Source of the DNA: Paludibacteraceae bacterium
Lineage (GTDB): Bacteria; Bacteroidota; Bacteroidia; Bacteroidales; Paludibacteraceae
Length of the DNA stretch: 47,670 nt
Direction of reading: 5' to 3'
Assembly (NCBI GenBank): GCA_905233375.1
Contig: CAJOEJ010000015.1
Coordinates: forward strand, 1 to 47,670
A program made the position numbers and the translations under genes. Below are positions 15,149 through 24,443 of the stretch, piece after piece; positions within the stretch are counted from its first letter, which is position 1; the number at the start of each line of letters is the position of its first letter. The notes beneath the pieces were generated by a model. That model worked only from the letters and a program-made list of their open reading frames with translations, searched no databases and was not told where the DNA came from.

Positions 15149-17362
15149 ATGAGTGATGTAACTGTATTGATGTATGTCGTTCTGGCGGCATCTGTTCTGG
15201 CACTCGGTTTTGCGTACTATTTCTACCGCTCCATGCTGGGCAAGGATGAAGGCACCGAGTTGATGAAGCGTATCGCATCGCACGTGCGCAAAGGTGCGGG
15301 CGCGTATCTGAAACAGCAGTACAAAGTGGTGACGATCGTGTTCGTCGTGCTGGCTGCTATTTTTGCGATTATGGCGTATTTTAACCTGCAGAACGGCATC
15401 GTGTGGTTCGCTTTCCTGACCGGCGGTTTCTTCTCCGGTCTGGCTGGTTTCTTCGGCATGAAGACGGCGACGTATGCGTCTGCCCGTACGGCTAATGCGG
15501 CTCGTCAGAGCCTGAACGCCGGTTTGCAGGTCGCTTTCCGTTCGGGTGCCGTAATGGGTCTGACGGTGGTCGGTCTGGCATTGCTGGACGTAGCCGGTTG
15601 GTTCCTTATCCTGCAAAAGACGGGTCTGCTTGCGCTGGTCGGCGCGGATGCTGATCTGATCACGATCACCACCACGATGCTGACGTTCGGTATGGGTGCT
15701 TCGACCCAGGCACTGTTTGCGCGTGTCGGCGGAGGTATCTACACCAAGGCGGCGGACGTAGGTGCGGATCTCGTCGGCAAGACCGAGTATAACATCCCGG
15801 AGGATGACCCGCGTAACCCTGCGACCATTGCGGACAACGTGGGTGATAACGTCGGTGACGTAGCCGGAATGGGTGCCGACCTGTATGAGAGTTATGCGGG
15901 TTCGATCCTGGCGACGATGGCATTGGGTGCGTCGGCGTTTGCTTCGTCGGCGGTTGAAGGCATGCAGATGAAAGCGGTGCTGGCTCCGTCGCTGATAGCC
16001 GCTTGCGGCGTGCTGTTGAGCATCATCGGTATCTACCTCGTCAAGACCAAAGAGGGCGCCGGCATGAAGGAACTGCTGCGCGCATTGGCTATCGGTACGA
16101 ATACAGCAGGATTCCTGATTGCTGCGGTGACATTCGGTATCTTCGCCTGGCTGTTCGGCACGGAGACCGACCAGTGGTGGCAGGTCAGCCTGTCCGTCGT
16201 TGTTGGTCTGATAGCCGGAATGATCATCGGTCAGTCGACCGAGTACTATACCTCGCAGAGCTATAAACCGACCCAGAAAGTGAGCGAGAGTTCTCAGACG
16301 GGTCCGGCAACGGTCATCATCAGCGGTCTGGGTCTGGGTATGTTGTCCACGGCGATCCCGGTTGTTACCGTAGGTGTGGCGATCATCCTGGCGTATCTCT
16401 GCGCGAACGGTTTCCATGTGCAGTTCAGTGCGGAGAACCTGAGTATGGGTCTGTACGGCATCGGTATCGCCGCTGTCGGTATGTTGTCCACGCTGGGCAT
16501 CACGCTGGCTACAGACGCCTATGGTCCTATTGCGGATAATGCAGGCGGTAACGCGGAGATGGCAGGTCTGCCCGCAGAGGTTCGCCAGCGTACGGACGCG
16601 CTCGATGCACTGGGCAACACGACCGCCGCTACCGGTAAGGGTTTTGCTATCGGTTCGGCTGCTCTCACTGCTCTGGCGCTGTTAGCTTCCTATGTGGAGG
16701 AGATCAAGATAGCGTTGATTCGTACGGGCGAGGCGTTGCCCAACGGCATTGAAGCGACCAAAGCGACCCTGGTCGATTTCATGAATGCGTATAACGTGAA
16801 CCTTATGAACCCGATCGTGTTAGTGGGTGTGTTCATCGGTTCGATGATGGCGTTCCTGTTCTGCGGTCTGACGATGAACGCTGTAGGTCGTGCGGCACAG
16901 AAGATGGTGGAGGAGGTGCGTCGCCAGTTCCAGACCATCAAGGGTATATTGGAAGGCAAAGCGGATCCGGACTACGCCCGTTGCGTGGAGATCTCGACCA
17001 AAGGGGCGCAGCATGAAATGCTCTTCCCGTCCATCCTCGCTATTGTCGTGCCGATCATCACAGGTCTCGTGTTGGGCGTGGCAGGTGTGTTAGGTCTGCT
17101 CATCGGCGGTCTGGCTACGGGTTTCGTGCTCGCTGTATTCATGGCGAATGCCGGCGGTGCGTGGGACAATGCGAAGAAATACGTTGAGGAAGGTCATTTC
17201 GGCGGAAAGGGCTCCGATTGCCACAAGGCTACCGTTGTCGGTGATACCGTCGGTGATCCGTTCAAAGACACGTCTGGTCCGTCGCTTAATATCCTGATCA
17301 AGTTGATGTCGATGGTCAGCATCGTCATGGCGGGTCTTACGGTGACGTACCATCTGCTATAA
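15149..17362 (+). CDS. hppA: Membrane-bound ion-pumping pyrophosphatase, K+-dependent type
   Basis: Couples pyrophosphate hydrolysis to Na+ or H+ export across the inner membrane. 737 residues with about 16 membrane segments. Seen: the substrate-site DNVGDNVGDVAGMGADLYES near residue 230, EYYTSQSYKPTQ near 372, and GNTTAATGKGFAIGS near 488. Ala and Gly at the two diagnostic positions of that last motif (Lys and Thr in K+-independent enzymes) indicate the K+-dependent class. A late GDTVGDPFKDTSGPSLNILIK closes the active site. Single gene with its own promoter and a terminator 65 bases beyond its stop. The pumped ion cannot be settled by eye; Na+ is common in this clade. Confidence 0.96.
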   Translation: MSDVTVLMYVVLAASVLALGFAYYFYRSMLGKDEGTELMKRIASHVRKGAGAYLKQQYKVVTIVFVVLAAIFAIMAYFNLQNGIVWFAFLTGGFFSGLAGFFGMKTATYASARTANAARQSLNAGLQVAFRSGAVMGLTVVGLALLDVAGWFLILQKTGLLALVGADADLITITTTMLTFGMGASTQALFARVGGGIYTKAADVGADLVGKTEYNIPEDDPRNPATIADNVGDNVGDVAGMGADLYESYAGSILATMALGASAFASSAVEGMQMKAVLAPSLIAACGVLLSIIGIYLVKTKEGAGMKELLRALAIGTNTAGFLIAAVTFGIFAWLFGTETDQWWQVSLSVVVGLIAGMIIGQSTEYYTSQSYKPTQKVSESSQTGPATVIISGLGLGMLSTAIPVVTVGVAIILAYLCANGFHVQFSAENLSMGLYGIGIAAVGMLSTLGITLATDAYGPIADNAGGNAEMAGLPAEVRQRTDALDALGNTTAATGKGFAIGSAALTALALLASYVEEIKIALIRTGEALPNGIEATKATLVDFMNAYNVNLMNPIVLVGVFIGSMMAFLFCGLTMNAVGRAAQKMVEEVRRQFQTIKGILEGKADPDYARCVEISTKGAQHEMLFPSILAIVVPIITGLVLGVAGVLGLLIGGLATGFVLAVFMANAGGAWDNAKKYVEEGHFGGKGSDCHKATVVGDTVGDPFKDTSGPSLNILIKLMSMVSIVMAGLTVTYHLL

Positions 17363-17425
17363 TCGGGAAACCGAAATATCGATAGATCGAAGTATCGGTA
17401 GATCGGAGTATCGAAATATCGAAAA
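17362..17425. repeat. Eight-unit 8-bp array (ATCGnnnn type)
   Basis: Units: ATCGGGAA, ACCGAAAT, ATCGATAG, ATCGAAGT, ATCGGTAG, ATCGGAGT, ATCGAAAT, ATCGAAAA, exactly 8 x 8 = 64 bp. The array begins at the last base of the hppA stop codon and ends two bases before the terminator stem. Confidence 0.9.
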
Positions 17426-17426
17426 A

Positions 17427-17450
17427 GAAAAGCGCCAAACGGCGCTTTTC
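17427..17450. terminator. Bidirectional terminator between hppA and the acyl-CoA ligase
   Basis: GAAAAGCGCC (17427-17436) pairs perfectly with GGCGCTTTTC (17441-17450) around an AAAC loop. T-rich on the plus side and, read backwards, on the minus side. It lies between convergent stop codons. Confidence 0.9.
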
Positions 17451-19112
17451 TCATTTATACAGGAATCTCTTGATGGATCGTTTCGGCGTGTGCTCGAAGG
17501 GCTTGTCCTGCACCTCGATATCCGCCACCTTGCTGTATGAAGGGATGAGGCTGTTGAGTCTGGCGAGGTTCGCTTTCATGATCTGGAGAATCTCTTCGGG
17601 CGTCATGCGTTTGGTCAGGGTCTCATCGGGGAAGACGAGTGCCACCAACTTGCCTTCGCGCTCCACGATCAGCGACTCGCCGACGGCTTCCTGGTTGTTC
17701 AGCTTGTCCTCTATCTCCTCGGGGTAGATGTTCTGTCCCGATGCGCCGAGGAACATGGTTTTGCAACGACCTTTGATATAGATGTTCTTTTTCTTGTCCA
17801 GTCGTCCGAGGTCACCCGTTCGTAGCCATCCGTCTTCGGTAAAGACCGCCCGGGTGGCTTCTTCGTTCTTGTAGTACCCGAGCATGACGTTCTCGCCCTT
17901 GACGAGGATCTCACCGATGCCGGCTTCGTTGGGCTGGTCGATCTTGACATCCATGTTCATGACCGGCACACCGCCAGTGCGGGCTTTGAAGTACTTGGGC
18001 GGGTTTCCGCCGATGAGCGGTCCGCATTCGGTCATTCCGTAGCCTATAGACAGCGGGAAATGGATATCCATCAGACATTTCTCCACCACCGGGTTCATCG
18101 CTGCCCCGCCGCAGATGAAGTACCGCAGCTTGCCGCCGAAAGCGCTGCGTAATCCTTTCTTCACACGGCTCTTGATCAGGTCGCCTATACCCGGTACGTA
18201 CCAGAACGTGCGGATCGCCCATTTGCTCAGCATAGGGTCGAGGTTCTTCTTGTAGATCTTCTCGATCACCAGCGGCACGGTGACGACCAGATAAGGCTGC
18301 ACGTCTTTGAGTGCTTTGAGCAGGATAGACGGTGTCGGGCTCTTGGTCAGGAAATAGATATGCGTGCCGGAACAAAGGGGGTAGAGCAGCTCGCACACCT
18401 GTCCGAACATATGCGCCAAGGGTAACATGGATACCAGGCGCTGACCCGGATCGACGGGCAGCATTTTCATGCCCACCTCCACGTTGTTGCTCAGCGAACG
18501 TCCGTTTAGCATGACGCCCTTCGGGCTACCGGTCGAACCGCTGGTGTAGTTGATGAGCGACAGCTTCTCCGGATCGGCGGCGAAATAGATATCCTCCGGC
18601 TCCAGTGGGCGCGGGTACTTGGTTCGGAAAGCCTTATCGACAGCTTCTGTCAGGTTGGTCATCTCCTTTGTGGCTTGTGCCTCGTCCTTTTGTCCTTCAT
18701 AGAGCACGCTCCAGTCGGTCAGCGAGATGACGGCTTTCAGTTTGGCGGGCAGCGTCTGGTGTTGCAGCTCTTTCCAAACGTACGGACCTACAAACAGCAG
18801 TTCCGAATCGGAGTGCTCCAACAGGTGGGCGATGTCCTCCGCCGTGAAATCCTGCAGGATGCTGACGCACACGCCTTCGTACGAGGCGATAGCCAGATAG
18901 GTCACCGCCCAGTTGGCGCAGTTACGACCCGCTATCGCGATCTTGTCGCCGCGCTTGATGCCCAGTTGCTCAAAGAGCACATGCAAACGCAACATCTGTA
19001 CGGCAAGCTCGCCGAACGTATATTCGTGATTCTCTCCGTAGTCCGTTAACGCGGGGTCATTCCACTGATGGAGCATGACCTCTGTCAGGTACTGTAAATA
19101 ATGCTTTGTCAT
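17451..19112 (-). CDS. Long-chain fatty acid-CoA ligase (AMP-forming)
   Basis: Adenylate-forming enzyme of 553 residues that activates fatty acids to acyl-CoA. Seen: the P-loop YTSGSTGSPKGVM near residue 190, GYGMTECGPL near 356, and WLRTGDLGRLDKKKNIYIKGR near 425-446 with the hinge Asp. A KRSIKRFLYK C-terminus provides the late catalytic Lys. No signal peptide; likely cytoplasmic or peripheral at the membrane, like FadD relatives. It is 15 bases downstream of the MFS gene, so the two may be co-transcribed. Substrate chain length is not evident. Confidence 0.92.
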   Translation of the reverse strand: MTKHYLQYLTEVMLHQWNDPALTDYGENHEYTFGELAVQMLRLHVLFEQLGIKRGDKIAIAGRNCANWAVTYLAIASYEGVCVSILQDFTAEDIAHLLEHSDSELLFVGPYVWKELQHQTLPAKLKAVISLTDWSVLYEGQKDEAQATKEMTNLTEAVDKAFRTKYPRPLEPEDIYFAADPEKLSLINYTSGSTGSPKGVMLNGRSLSNNVEVGMKMLPVDPGQRLVSMLPLAHMFGQVCELLYPLCSGTHIYFLTKSPTPSILLKALKDVQPYLVVTVPLVIEKIYKKNLDPMLSKWAIRTFWYVPGIGDLIKSRVKKGLRSAFGGKLRYFICGGAAMNPVVEKCLMDIHFPLSIGYGMTECGPLIGGNPPKYFKARTGGVPVMNMDVKIDQPNEAGIGEILVKGENVMLGYYKNEEATRAVFTEDGWLRTGDLGRLDKKKNIYIKGRCKTMFLGASGQNIYPEEIEDKLNNQEAVGESLIVEREGKLVALVFPDETLTKRMTPEEILQIMKANLARLNSLIPSYSKVADIEVQDKPFEHTPKRSIKRFLYK

Positions 19113-19127
19113 AGATATAATTCTTAC

Positions 19128-20531
19128 TTATGCTTGCTGTTCTTCTTCCGACTCCTCTTTCTTCTTTTTGTTCGGCAGCTCGAGACCGTAGTTCTTGCGG
19201 CGGTCTTCCACTTTCAGCGCGAGGCTTAAGAGGAACGCGAGTACACCGAATGAGGCGAAGACGATCATCGGAACGAGATAGCCGTTGGTGGCGACACGCA
19301 GTTTGCCGATGATGAGCGGAACGAGGCACAAACCAATGTTTTGCACCCAGAAGATAAGGCAGTATGCCGAACCCAGCACTTTCTCGTCGATGATCTTCGG
19401 TACTGAAGGCCACATGGAAGCGGGCACAAGCGAGAAGCTGACACCGAGCACGAGAATCGTGATGAGCGCGAGCAGTTTGCTCGGGTAGAGCGGCAACACG
19501 AAAGCGAAGACGCTGTGACAGATAATCATGATGACCGCTCCTATGAGCATCATTGACGCTCCTTTGCCTTTATAGTCAATGAACGCGCCCAGGAACGGCG
19601 TGAGTACCATTGCGAGTATGGGGAACCACTTGAACAAACCAGCCGCCTCGGCATTCGAGATAGCGAGTGTCTCTTCGAGGAAGTTGGTTGCGAAACGCTG
19701 GAAGGGGAAGATCGCCGAATAATAGAGCACGCAGAGGAGCGCTATGATCCAGAACATCTTCGATGTCAATATCTGCTTGAGGTCGGACACATGGAACTCA
19801 TCCTCGGGATCTTTGACGGCGGTCGCCTCTCCGATCGCCACGAGCTGGTCGTCAAACTTGGTGTCCATGATGGTGAACACGAAGAAATTGAGCAGACCAA
19901 TGACGAGGAGCGCCGACGCAAAGAGCAGGGGAGCGGTGACGGAGTTGACGCCGTTGACCGCAAAATGCTCGCTGAACACCGGTGAGAGCCACATGGCGGC
20001 GAACACGCCGAGACGTGCGATCGCCATTTCGAGTCCCATTGCCAGCGCCATCTCTTTGCCTTTGAACCACTTGGCGAGTATCTTGCTGACCGTAGTACCC
20101 GCCATCTCGCATCCACATCCGAAGATCATGAATCCGAACATGGCTATCTTTGCGCTACCGGGCATAGAGGGCCACCAGGCGTTGAGCCACTCGACCGTGT
20201 TGGCGTCCGACCAGGAGATACCCCAGTACTTGATTGCTGCGCCGATGACCATGAGGCTTGCGGAAAGGAGTCCCGTGAAGCGGACACCCATCTTGTCGAG
20301 GATGATACCTGCAAGGATGAGGAATCCGAATACGTTGAGCAGGTATTCACCTGCTGCGTAGGTGCCAAACACGCCCTGATTCCATCCGATCGTGTCGTTG
20401 AGCAAGGATGCTAACGGAGAGAGGATGTCCACGAACATGTAGGCGAAGAACATCATCGATGCGACGAGCACGAGGACCGTCCACCGGGCTGCCGCACTAT
20501 CGCGGAGCGTTTGTTGAATTTTTTCTACCAT
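19128..20531 (-). CDS. MFS transporter
   Basis: Twelve-segment major facilitator of 467 residues. Evidence: evenly spaced hydrophobic segments, the first-loop-type motif LDKMGVRFTG near residue 82, a central charged loop (residues about 220-250) and the second-half repeat IDYKGKGASM near 313. The C-terminal tail is strongly charged (PNKKKKEESEEEQQA). Substrate is unknown. Its ATG lies inside a 41-codon ORF (20497-20622) in another frame. Transcription probably continues into the acyl-CoA ligase gene. Confidence 0.88.
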   Translation of the reverse strand: MVEKIQQTLRDSAAARWTVLVLVASMMFFAYMFVDILSPLASLLNDTIGWNQGVFGTYAAGEYLLNVFGFLILAGIILDKMGVRFTGLLSASLMVIGAAIKYWGISWSDANTVEWLNAWWPSMPGSAKIAMFGFMIFGCGCEMAGTTVSKILAKWFKGKEMALAMGLEMAIARLGVFAAMWLSPVFSEHFAVNGVNSVTAPLLFASALLVIGLLNFFVFTIMDTKFDDQLVAIGEATAVKDPEDEFHVSDLKQILTSKMFWIIALLCVLYYSAIFPFQRFATNFLEETLAISNAEAAGLFKWFPILAMVLTPFLGAFIDYKGKGASMMLIGAVIMIICHSVFAFVLPLYPSKLLALITILVLGVSFSLVPASMWPSVPKIIDEKVLGSAYCLIFWVQNIGLCLVPLIIGKLRVATNGYLVPMIVFASFGVLAFLLSLALKVEDRRKNYGLELPNKKKKEESEEEQQA

Positions 20532-20622
20532 AATTGTAGGAATATGAATTTTTCTTTTTCAGCCATTCCGCTTTTTTCTTCTCGTACTCAGCGTAATGAC
20601 TCTCTAAATAGCCGTCTGCCAT
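20497..20622 (-). CDS. Small Lys/Glu/Tyr-rich ORF, 41 codons
   Basis: Minus-strand frame from ATG 20622 to TAG 20497-20499, overlapping the MFS start by 35 bases. The product begins MADGYLESHYAEYEKKKAEW, continues LKKKNSYSYNYGRKNSTNAPR, and is predicted to be one amphipathic helix plus a polar tail. The first 24 residues have a regular Tyr/Glu/Lys pattern that looks protein-like rather than random, and the frame fills what would otherwise be an empty 126-base gap. I recognise no named family. It could be a translational leader for the MFS gene. Confidence 0.5.
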   Translation of the reverse strand: MADGYLESHYAEYEKKKAEWLKKKNSYSYNYGRKNSTNAPR

Positions 20623-20625
20623 AAG

Positions 20626-20660
20626 ATGTACAAAGAACAATGTACCATGTACAAAGGTTA
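20626..20660. repeat. 7-bp array (ATGTACA type)
   Basis: Units ATGTACA (20626), AAGAACA (20633), ATGTACC (20640), ATGTACA (20647), AAGGTTA (20654). It lies between the second Skp gene and the small ORF/MFS unit and runs into the Skp stop codon region. Confidence 0.75.
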
Positions 20661-21149
20661 TTTAATACCTAATTCTTTCTTGATAGCGGGTGTGACGTCG
20701 GTAGCGTCCGAGCCGATATGAACCATCGCCGCGGAGTCGAAGATATACGTGTATCCCTCGCGTTCGCCTACGGCTTTGATGGCTTTGGTCATCTTCTCAT
20801 GAACCGGAGTGAGCAATTCCTGCTGTTTTTTCTGGATATCCTGCTCAGCGGTCTGGTAGAACAACTGGATACGTTGCTGCATCTCCTGCAACTCCTGCTC
20901 ACGAATCTGCTTTACAGCGTCCGGCATGGTGGCTACCTGCGCCTGATAGTCCTGCGCTTTTTTCTGGAATTCTTCGTTCATCGAAGCCAGTTGGTTCTCG
21001 TACTGACCCTGGATGGTATCCATTTTGAGTTTTACCTGATTCACTTCCGGCATTTGTGCGAACAACTCCTGTGTGTTCACGTGTCCGAATTTCTGTGCGC
21101 TGGCCATCAACGGCATTACCAGCATGATCGCAATAATAATCTTTTTCAT
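20658..21149 (-). CDS. Skp/OmpH-family periplasmic chaperone (second copy)
   Basis: 163 residues with a signal peptide (KKIIIAIMLVMPLMASA, cleavage near residue 18). A short strand follows (KFGHVNTQELFAQMPEV), then a long coiled coil of Gln/Lys/Glu-rich helix (about 40-120), and a C-terminal strand pair (YTYIFDSAAMVHIG). This is the jellyfish arrangement of Skp, which holds unfolded outer-membrane proteins for BamA. It is the distal of two tandem homologues downstream of bamA, separated from the first by 140 bases with a hairpin and an 11-bp array. Confidence 0.9.
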   Translation of the reverse strand: MKKIIIAIMLVMPLMASAQKFGHVNTQELFAQMPEVNQVKLKMDTIQGQYENQLASMNEEFQKKAQDYQAQVATMPDAVKQIREQELQEMQQRIQLFYQTAEQDIQKKQQELLTPVHEKMTKAIKAVGEREGYTYIFDSAAMVHIGSDATDVTPAIKKELGIK

Positions 21150-21200
21150 TTTTACCTATTTTATTTTGTTATTAATTCTAACTTATTCCAACTTCACGGG

Positions 21201-21219
21201 ATATATACTATGTATATAT
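21201..21219. other. Intercistronic hairpin between the two Skp genes
   Basis: ATATATAC and GTATATAT form a perfect 8-bp inverted repeat around a TAT loop. All A/T and alternating, so weak as RNA; it may be an AT-rich cruciform or a mild attenuator between the two chaperone genes. Confidence 0.4.
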
Positions 21220-21239
21220 AGGGTCGGGTGGGATACGGT

Positions 21240-21283
21240 ATTGTCTCGTCTCGGTCTCGACTCGTTCCCGTCTCGCTCTTGTC
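21240..21283. repeat. Four-unit 11-bp array (TCnnTCTCGTC type)
   Basis: Units ATTGTCTCGTC, TCGGTCTCGAC, TCGTTCCCGTC, TCGCTCTTGTC, then a decayed fifth unit running to the stop codon of the first Skp gene (21290). Same family as 8157-8211. Confidence 0.85.
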
Positions 21284-21289
21284 TCGCGC

Positions 21290-21808
21290 CTATTTGGCTC
21301 CCAATTTGCGGAGCACCTGGTCGGAGATGTCCAGTTTGGAGGACATATAGATGAGTGCGGGATCGGCGGAACGGTCCTTGACGATGTCTATATGCTTCTC
21401 GTTGGCGAGGTCCTGGAGGGCGTTGTATATCTCATCCTGAATGGGTTTGATGAGCGCCTCGCGTTTCTTGTACAGTTCCCCGTCCTGCCCGAAATACTTG
21501 CGTTTGAGTTCGAGCACCGCATTCTCTTTCTCCACGATCTCCTGCTCGCGTTGTGCACGCATCGTCTCGGAGAGGAAGATCTGCTCCGTCTGGTAGTTGG
21601 TCGCCATGACGAGTGCCTCCTGCTGCGCCGCGTCTATCTCTTTCTGCCAGCGTTTGGAGAGCATCGCGAGCTGCTCGTTCGCTTGCTCGTATTGCGGCAG
21701 ATTCTTCAAGATATACTGCATGTCAATATAGGCTATCGACATATCTTTAGCAAAACCCGTGCCAGAAAGAAGTACAAAGGCAATAAATATACCAATTATT
21801 TTTTTCAT
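21290..21808 (-). CDS. Skp/OmpH-family periplasmic chaperone (first copy)
   Basis: 172 residues with a signal peptide (KKIIGIFIAFVLLSGTGFA, cleavage near residue 20). Then the characteristic SIAYIDMQYILKNLPQYEQA strand-turn, a long Glu/Gln/Arg-rich coiled coil (about 45-125), and a terminal strand (IDIVKDRSADPALIYMS). Expected to act in the periplasm with BamA. It lies 20 bases downstream of bamA on the minus strand, so it is co-expressed. Confidence 0.92.
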   Translation of the reverse strand: MKKIIGIFIAFVLLSGTGFAKDMSIAYIDMQYILKNLPQYEQANEQLAMLSKRWQKEIDAAQQEALVMATNYQTEQIFLSETMRAQREQEIVEKENAVLELKRKYFGQDGELYKKREALIKPIQDEIYNALQDLANEKHIDIVKDRSADPALIYMSSKLDISDQVLRKLGAK

Positions 21809-21828
21809 AATTTTTCAATTTTCTTTTA

Positions 21829-24426
21829 TTATAGTTCTTGTCCGAGTACGAAGTGGAACTGGCTTCCACTATACTGTTTGGAACCGTTTATGTCGTCGAA
21901 TCCCCATCCCCAGTCTATACCGAGCAGACCGAACATCGGCAGGAAGATACGGACACCCACACCGGCTGACCGCTTGAGGTTGAAGGGGTTATACTCGCGT
22001 ATGTCGGAGAAGCAGTTACCCGCCTCGAGGAACGCCAGCGCCCAGATGGTCGCACTCTGCTCGAGCGAAATGGGGTAGCGGAGCTCCATGGTGAACTTGT
22101 TGTACAAATAACCCATGTTACGTCCCGTAGCGGCGTCGTAGGGCGTGAGCGAGCCGGACGAATAACCACGCATGGAGACATATTCGGTGGCATAACTGGT
22201 GTATGCCGACATTCCGTCACCACCCATGTAGAACGACTCAAACGGCGATTTGGCGTCTTTGTTGTAATGCCCCAGATAGCCGAACTCGGCACGCGTCATG
22301 AGCACGAGTTTGCTGTCTCGTGAAAGCGGCGTGAAGACCTTGCCCGTGAACTTCCACTTGTGGTACTCGATCATATGGTATTTCTCGGAGGTGGTCATCT
22401 GCGAGTAGTCCTGTCCGTTGAAGAGCGACCAGGGCGGTGTTATCTTGAGTCCGAGTGTGAACTGGCTACCGCGGCGTGTATAGATGGGGTTGTCAATGGA
22501 CGAGCGGCTCAGCTGGAGGTTGAGCGCGAGGTTGTGGCTCGTTCCGTCCGATATAAGGAGATAGGGCCAGTCTTTCATCATGTACATCTGGTAACTCAGC
22601 TCGCCGTAGAACTGGAAGTAGTCATCGGGCCAGCGGAGACGCTTACCGTATCCGATCGAGGCGCCGAGCGTACGCATGTATTTGTCCTTGTCCGCCTCGG
22701 ACTCCGCCAACTGCTGGTAATAATTGCTGTTACCGGAGTAGTAGTAATAGCTGGAATAGGTGTTGTAGAGGTTCTGGTAGGCTTTCTGGTAGCGGCTCGA
22801 ATAACCCGTCTGGTTGGCGAAATAGAGACTGACACTCAAGCTGTTAGGACGCTTGCCGCCCAGCCACGGTTCGAGGAAGGACAGGCTGACCATCGTGTAA
22901 TAGATACCATTGGTTCGGGCATTGATGGAGAAGGTCTGTCCTTCGCCCTGCGGCACGATGCGGTAACTCTTCTTGTTGAAGAGGTTCTGGATGGCGAAGT
23001 TGGTGAATTTCAGTCCGATAGATCCCACGAGACCGGTTGCACCCCATCCGAGCGAGAACTCGATCTGGTCGCTCGACTTGGTCTCGAGCTGGTAGGTGAT
23101 ATCGACCGTTCCTTCTTCGGGATTCGGCTGGATGTCGGGTACCAGTTTCTCCTGGTCGAAATGTCCCATCTGCGCCAACTCGCGCAGCGAACGCATTATA
23201 TCCGACTGGCTGTACAGTTGTCCGGGTTTGGTGTATAATTCGCGGCGTACGACATGTTCATACACGCGCGTGTTGCCGACGATCTTGATGTCGTTGATGG
23301 TCGCCGGCTTGCCTTCGTAGATACGCATCTCGAAGTCAATGGAGTCGTTCTCGACGTTGACCTCTACCGGCTCGACGTTGAAGAAGAGGTATCCGCGGTC
23401 GGTATAGAGCTTGCTGACCGCGTCGTCGTCGCCCGTCAGACGGTCGTTGAGCTGCTTGAGGTTGTAGGTGTCACCTTTCTTTACGCCCAGCGTCATGTCG
23501 AGCAGTTCATAGGGATAGACCGTATTGCCGACCCATTTGACGGAGCGGACGTAGTATTTGTCTCCTTCGCTGATGGTCATATAGACATCGACGCGTGTCG
23601 GATCCTCGGGGTTGGGCACGACGCTGTCGGCTACGATATAGGCATCGCGGTAGCCGTGTTCGTTGTATTTCTCGATGACCGCTTTCTTGTCGTTCTCGTA
23701 CTCGGCGGTAACGAATTTCTTGGTCCGGAAGAGGTTGATGATGTCGTTGTCATTCGTTTTCTTCATCGCCTTGTTGATCTGGCGGTGGGTGAGCGCCTCG
23801 TTGCCGGTGATATATATCTTGCCGACCTTGGTTTTGGCTTTCTTGTCCACCCCGACGAGTACGCGCACGTATCCCGGATGGTCGGGATCGGCTTGCTGTA
23901 GGATATGAACCTCCGCGTTGTGGTATCCCTTCTCCGCGAGGTATTTCTTGATCGCCGTCTTGGCGTGCTCCTCGGTGTTCGGCGTCATCTGGCTGCCCTG
24001 GCGGATACCCGATTTGATCTCCACGTCCTCTTTCTCGCTCTTCTTCAAGCCCTCATAACGCACTTCGCTGATACGGGGACGCTGCTCGAGCTGGATGACC
24101 AGCCATATCTTGTTGCCTTCGATCTTCTTCGCCTTGATCTTCACGGACGCGAACAATCCCTGTTTCCAGAACCGTTTGATGGCTTTGGTGATCTGGTCGC
24201 CCGGCACTTCTATCTTGTCTCCCACGGCGATTCCGGAGAACCCGATCAGCACAAAATCCTCGTAACTGTCGGCTCCTTCGACCTCGATGGATGCTATCTC
24301 GTACGTGTTCCGCGTCAGACCGTACTCGATTACGGGCACCTCCGCCGCCTCCACCGCTATAGTGTCCTCCGCCCACAGGGGCAGCGACAACAGCAGGGCG
24401 AACACTATGTTCATTATCTTTTTCAA
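21829..24426 (-). CDS. bamA: Outer-membrane protein assembly factor BamA
   Basis: Inserts beta-barrel proteins into the outer membrane. 865 residues: a signal peptide (residues 1-19), five POTRA-type repeats (about 45-440; for example IASIEVEGADSYEDF, KIYITGNEALTHRQI and INDIKIVGNTRVYEH open successive domains), then a C-terminal 16-stranded barrel ending FHFVLGQEL with a terminal aromatic-rich strand. The conserved loop-6 motif appears as MRGYSSGS near residue 766. A Tyr/Ser/Asn-rich loop (YSSYYYYSGNSNYYQQ) is an extra surface segment. It sits between uppS and two Skp genes. Confidence 0.96.
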   Translation of the reverse strand: MKKIMNIVFALLLSLPLWAEDTIAVEAAEVPVIEYGLTRNTYEIASIEVEGADSYEDFVLIGFSGIAVGDKIEVPGDQITKAIKRFWKQGLFASVKIKAKKIEGNKIWLVIQLEQRPRISEVRYEGLKKSEKEDVEIKSGIRQGSQMTPNTEEHAKTAIKKYLAEKGYHNAEVHILQQADPDHPGYVRVLVGVDKKAKTKVGKIYITGNEALTHRQINKAMKKTNDNDIINLFRTKKFVTAEYENDKKAVIEKYNEHGYRDAYIVADSVVPNPEDPTRVDVYMTISEGDKYYVRSVKWVGNTVYPYELLDMTLGVKKGDTYNLKQLNDRLTGDDDAVSKLYTDRGYLFFNVEPVEVNVENDSIDFEMRIYEGKPATINDIKIVGNTRVYEHVVRRELYTKPGQLYSQSDIMRSLRELAQMGHFDQEKLVPDIQPNPEEGTVDITYQLETKSSDQIEFSLGWGATGLVGSIGLKFTNFAIQNLFNKKSYRIVPQGEGQTFSINARTNGIYYTMVSLSFLEPWLGGKRPNSLSVSLYFANQTGYSSRYQKAYQNLYNTYSSYYYYSGNSNYYQQLAESEADKDKYMRTLGASIGYGKRLRWPDDYFQFYGELSYQMYMMKDWPYLLISDGTSHNLALNLQLSRSSIDNPIYTRRGSQFTLGLKITPPWSLFNGQDYSQMTTSEKYHMIEYHKWKFTGKVFTPLSRDSKLVLMTRAEFGYLGHYNKDAKSPFESFYMGGDGMSAYTSYATEYVSMRGYSSGSLTPYDAATGRNMGYLYNKFTMELRYPISLEQSATIWALAFLEAGNCFSDIREYNPFNLKRSAGVGVRIFLPMFGLLGIDWGWGFDDINGSKQYSGSQFHFVLGQEL

Positions 24427-24443
24427 TGGTCCAATTGTACTGT

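Noticed and set aside
15074..16417. 447-codon open frame opposite hppA
   Set aside because: Antisense to a clear membrane pyrophosphatase; the translation is Arg/Gln/His/Thr-rich without motifs.
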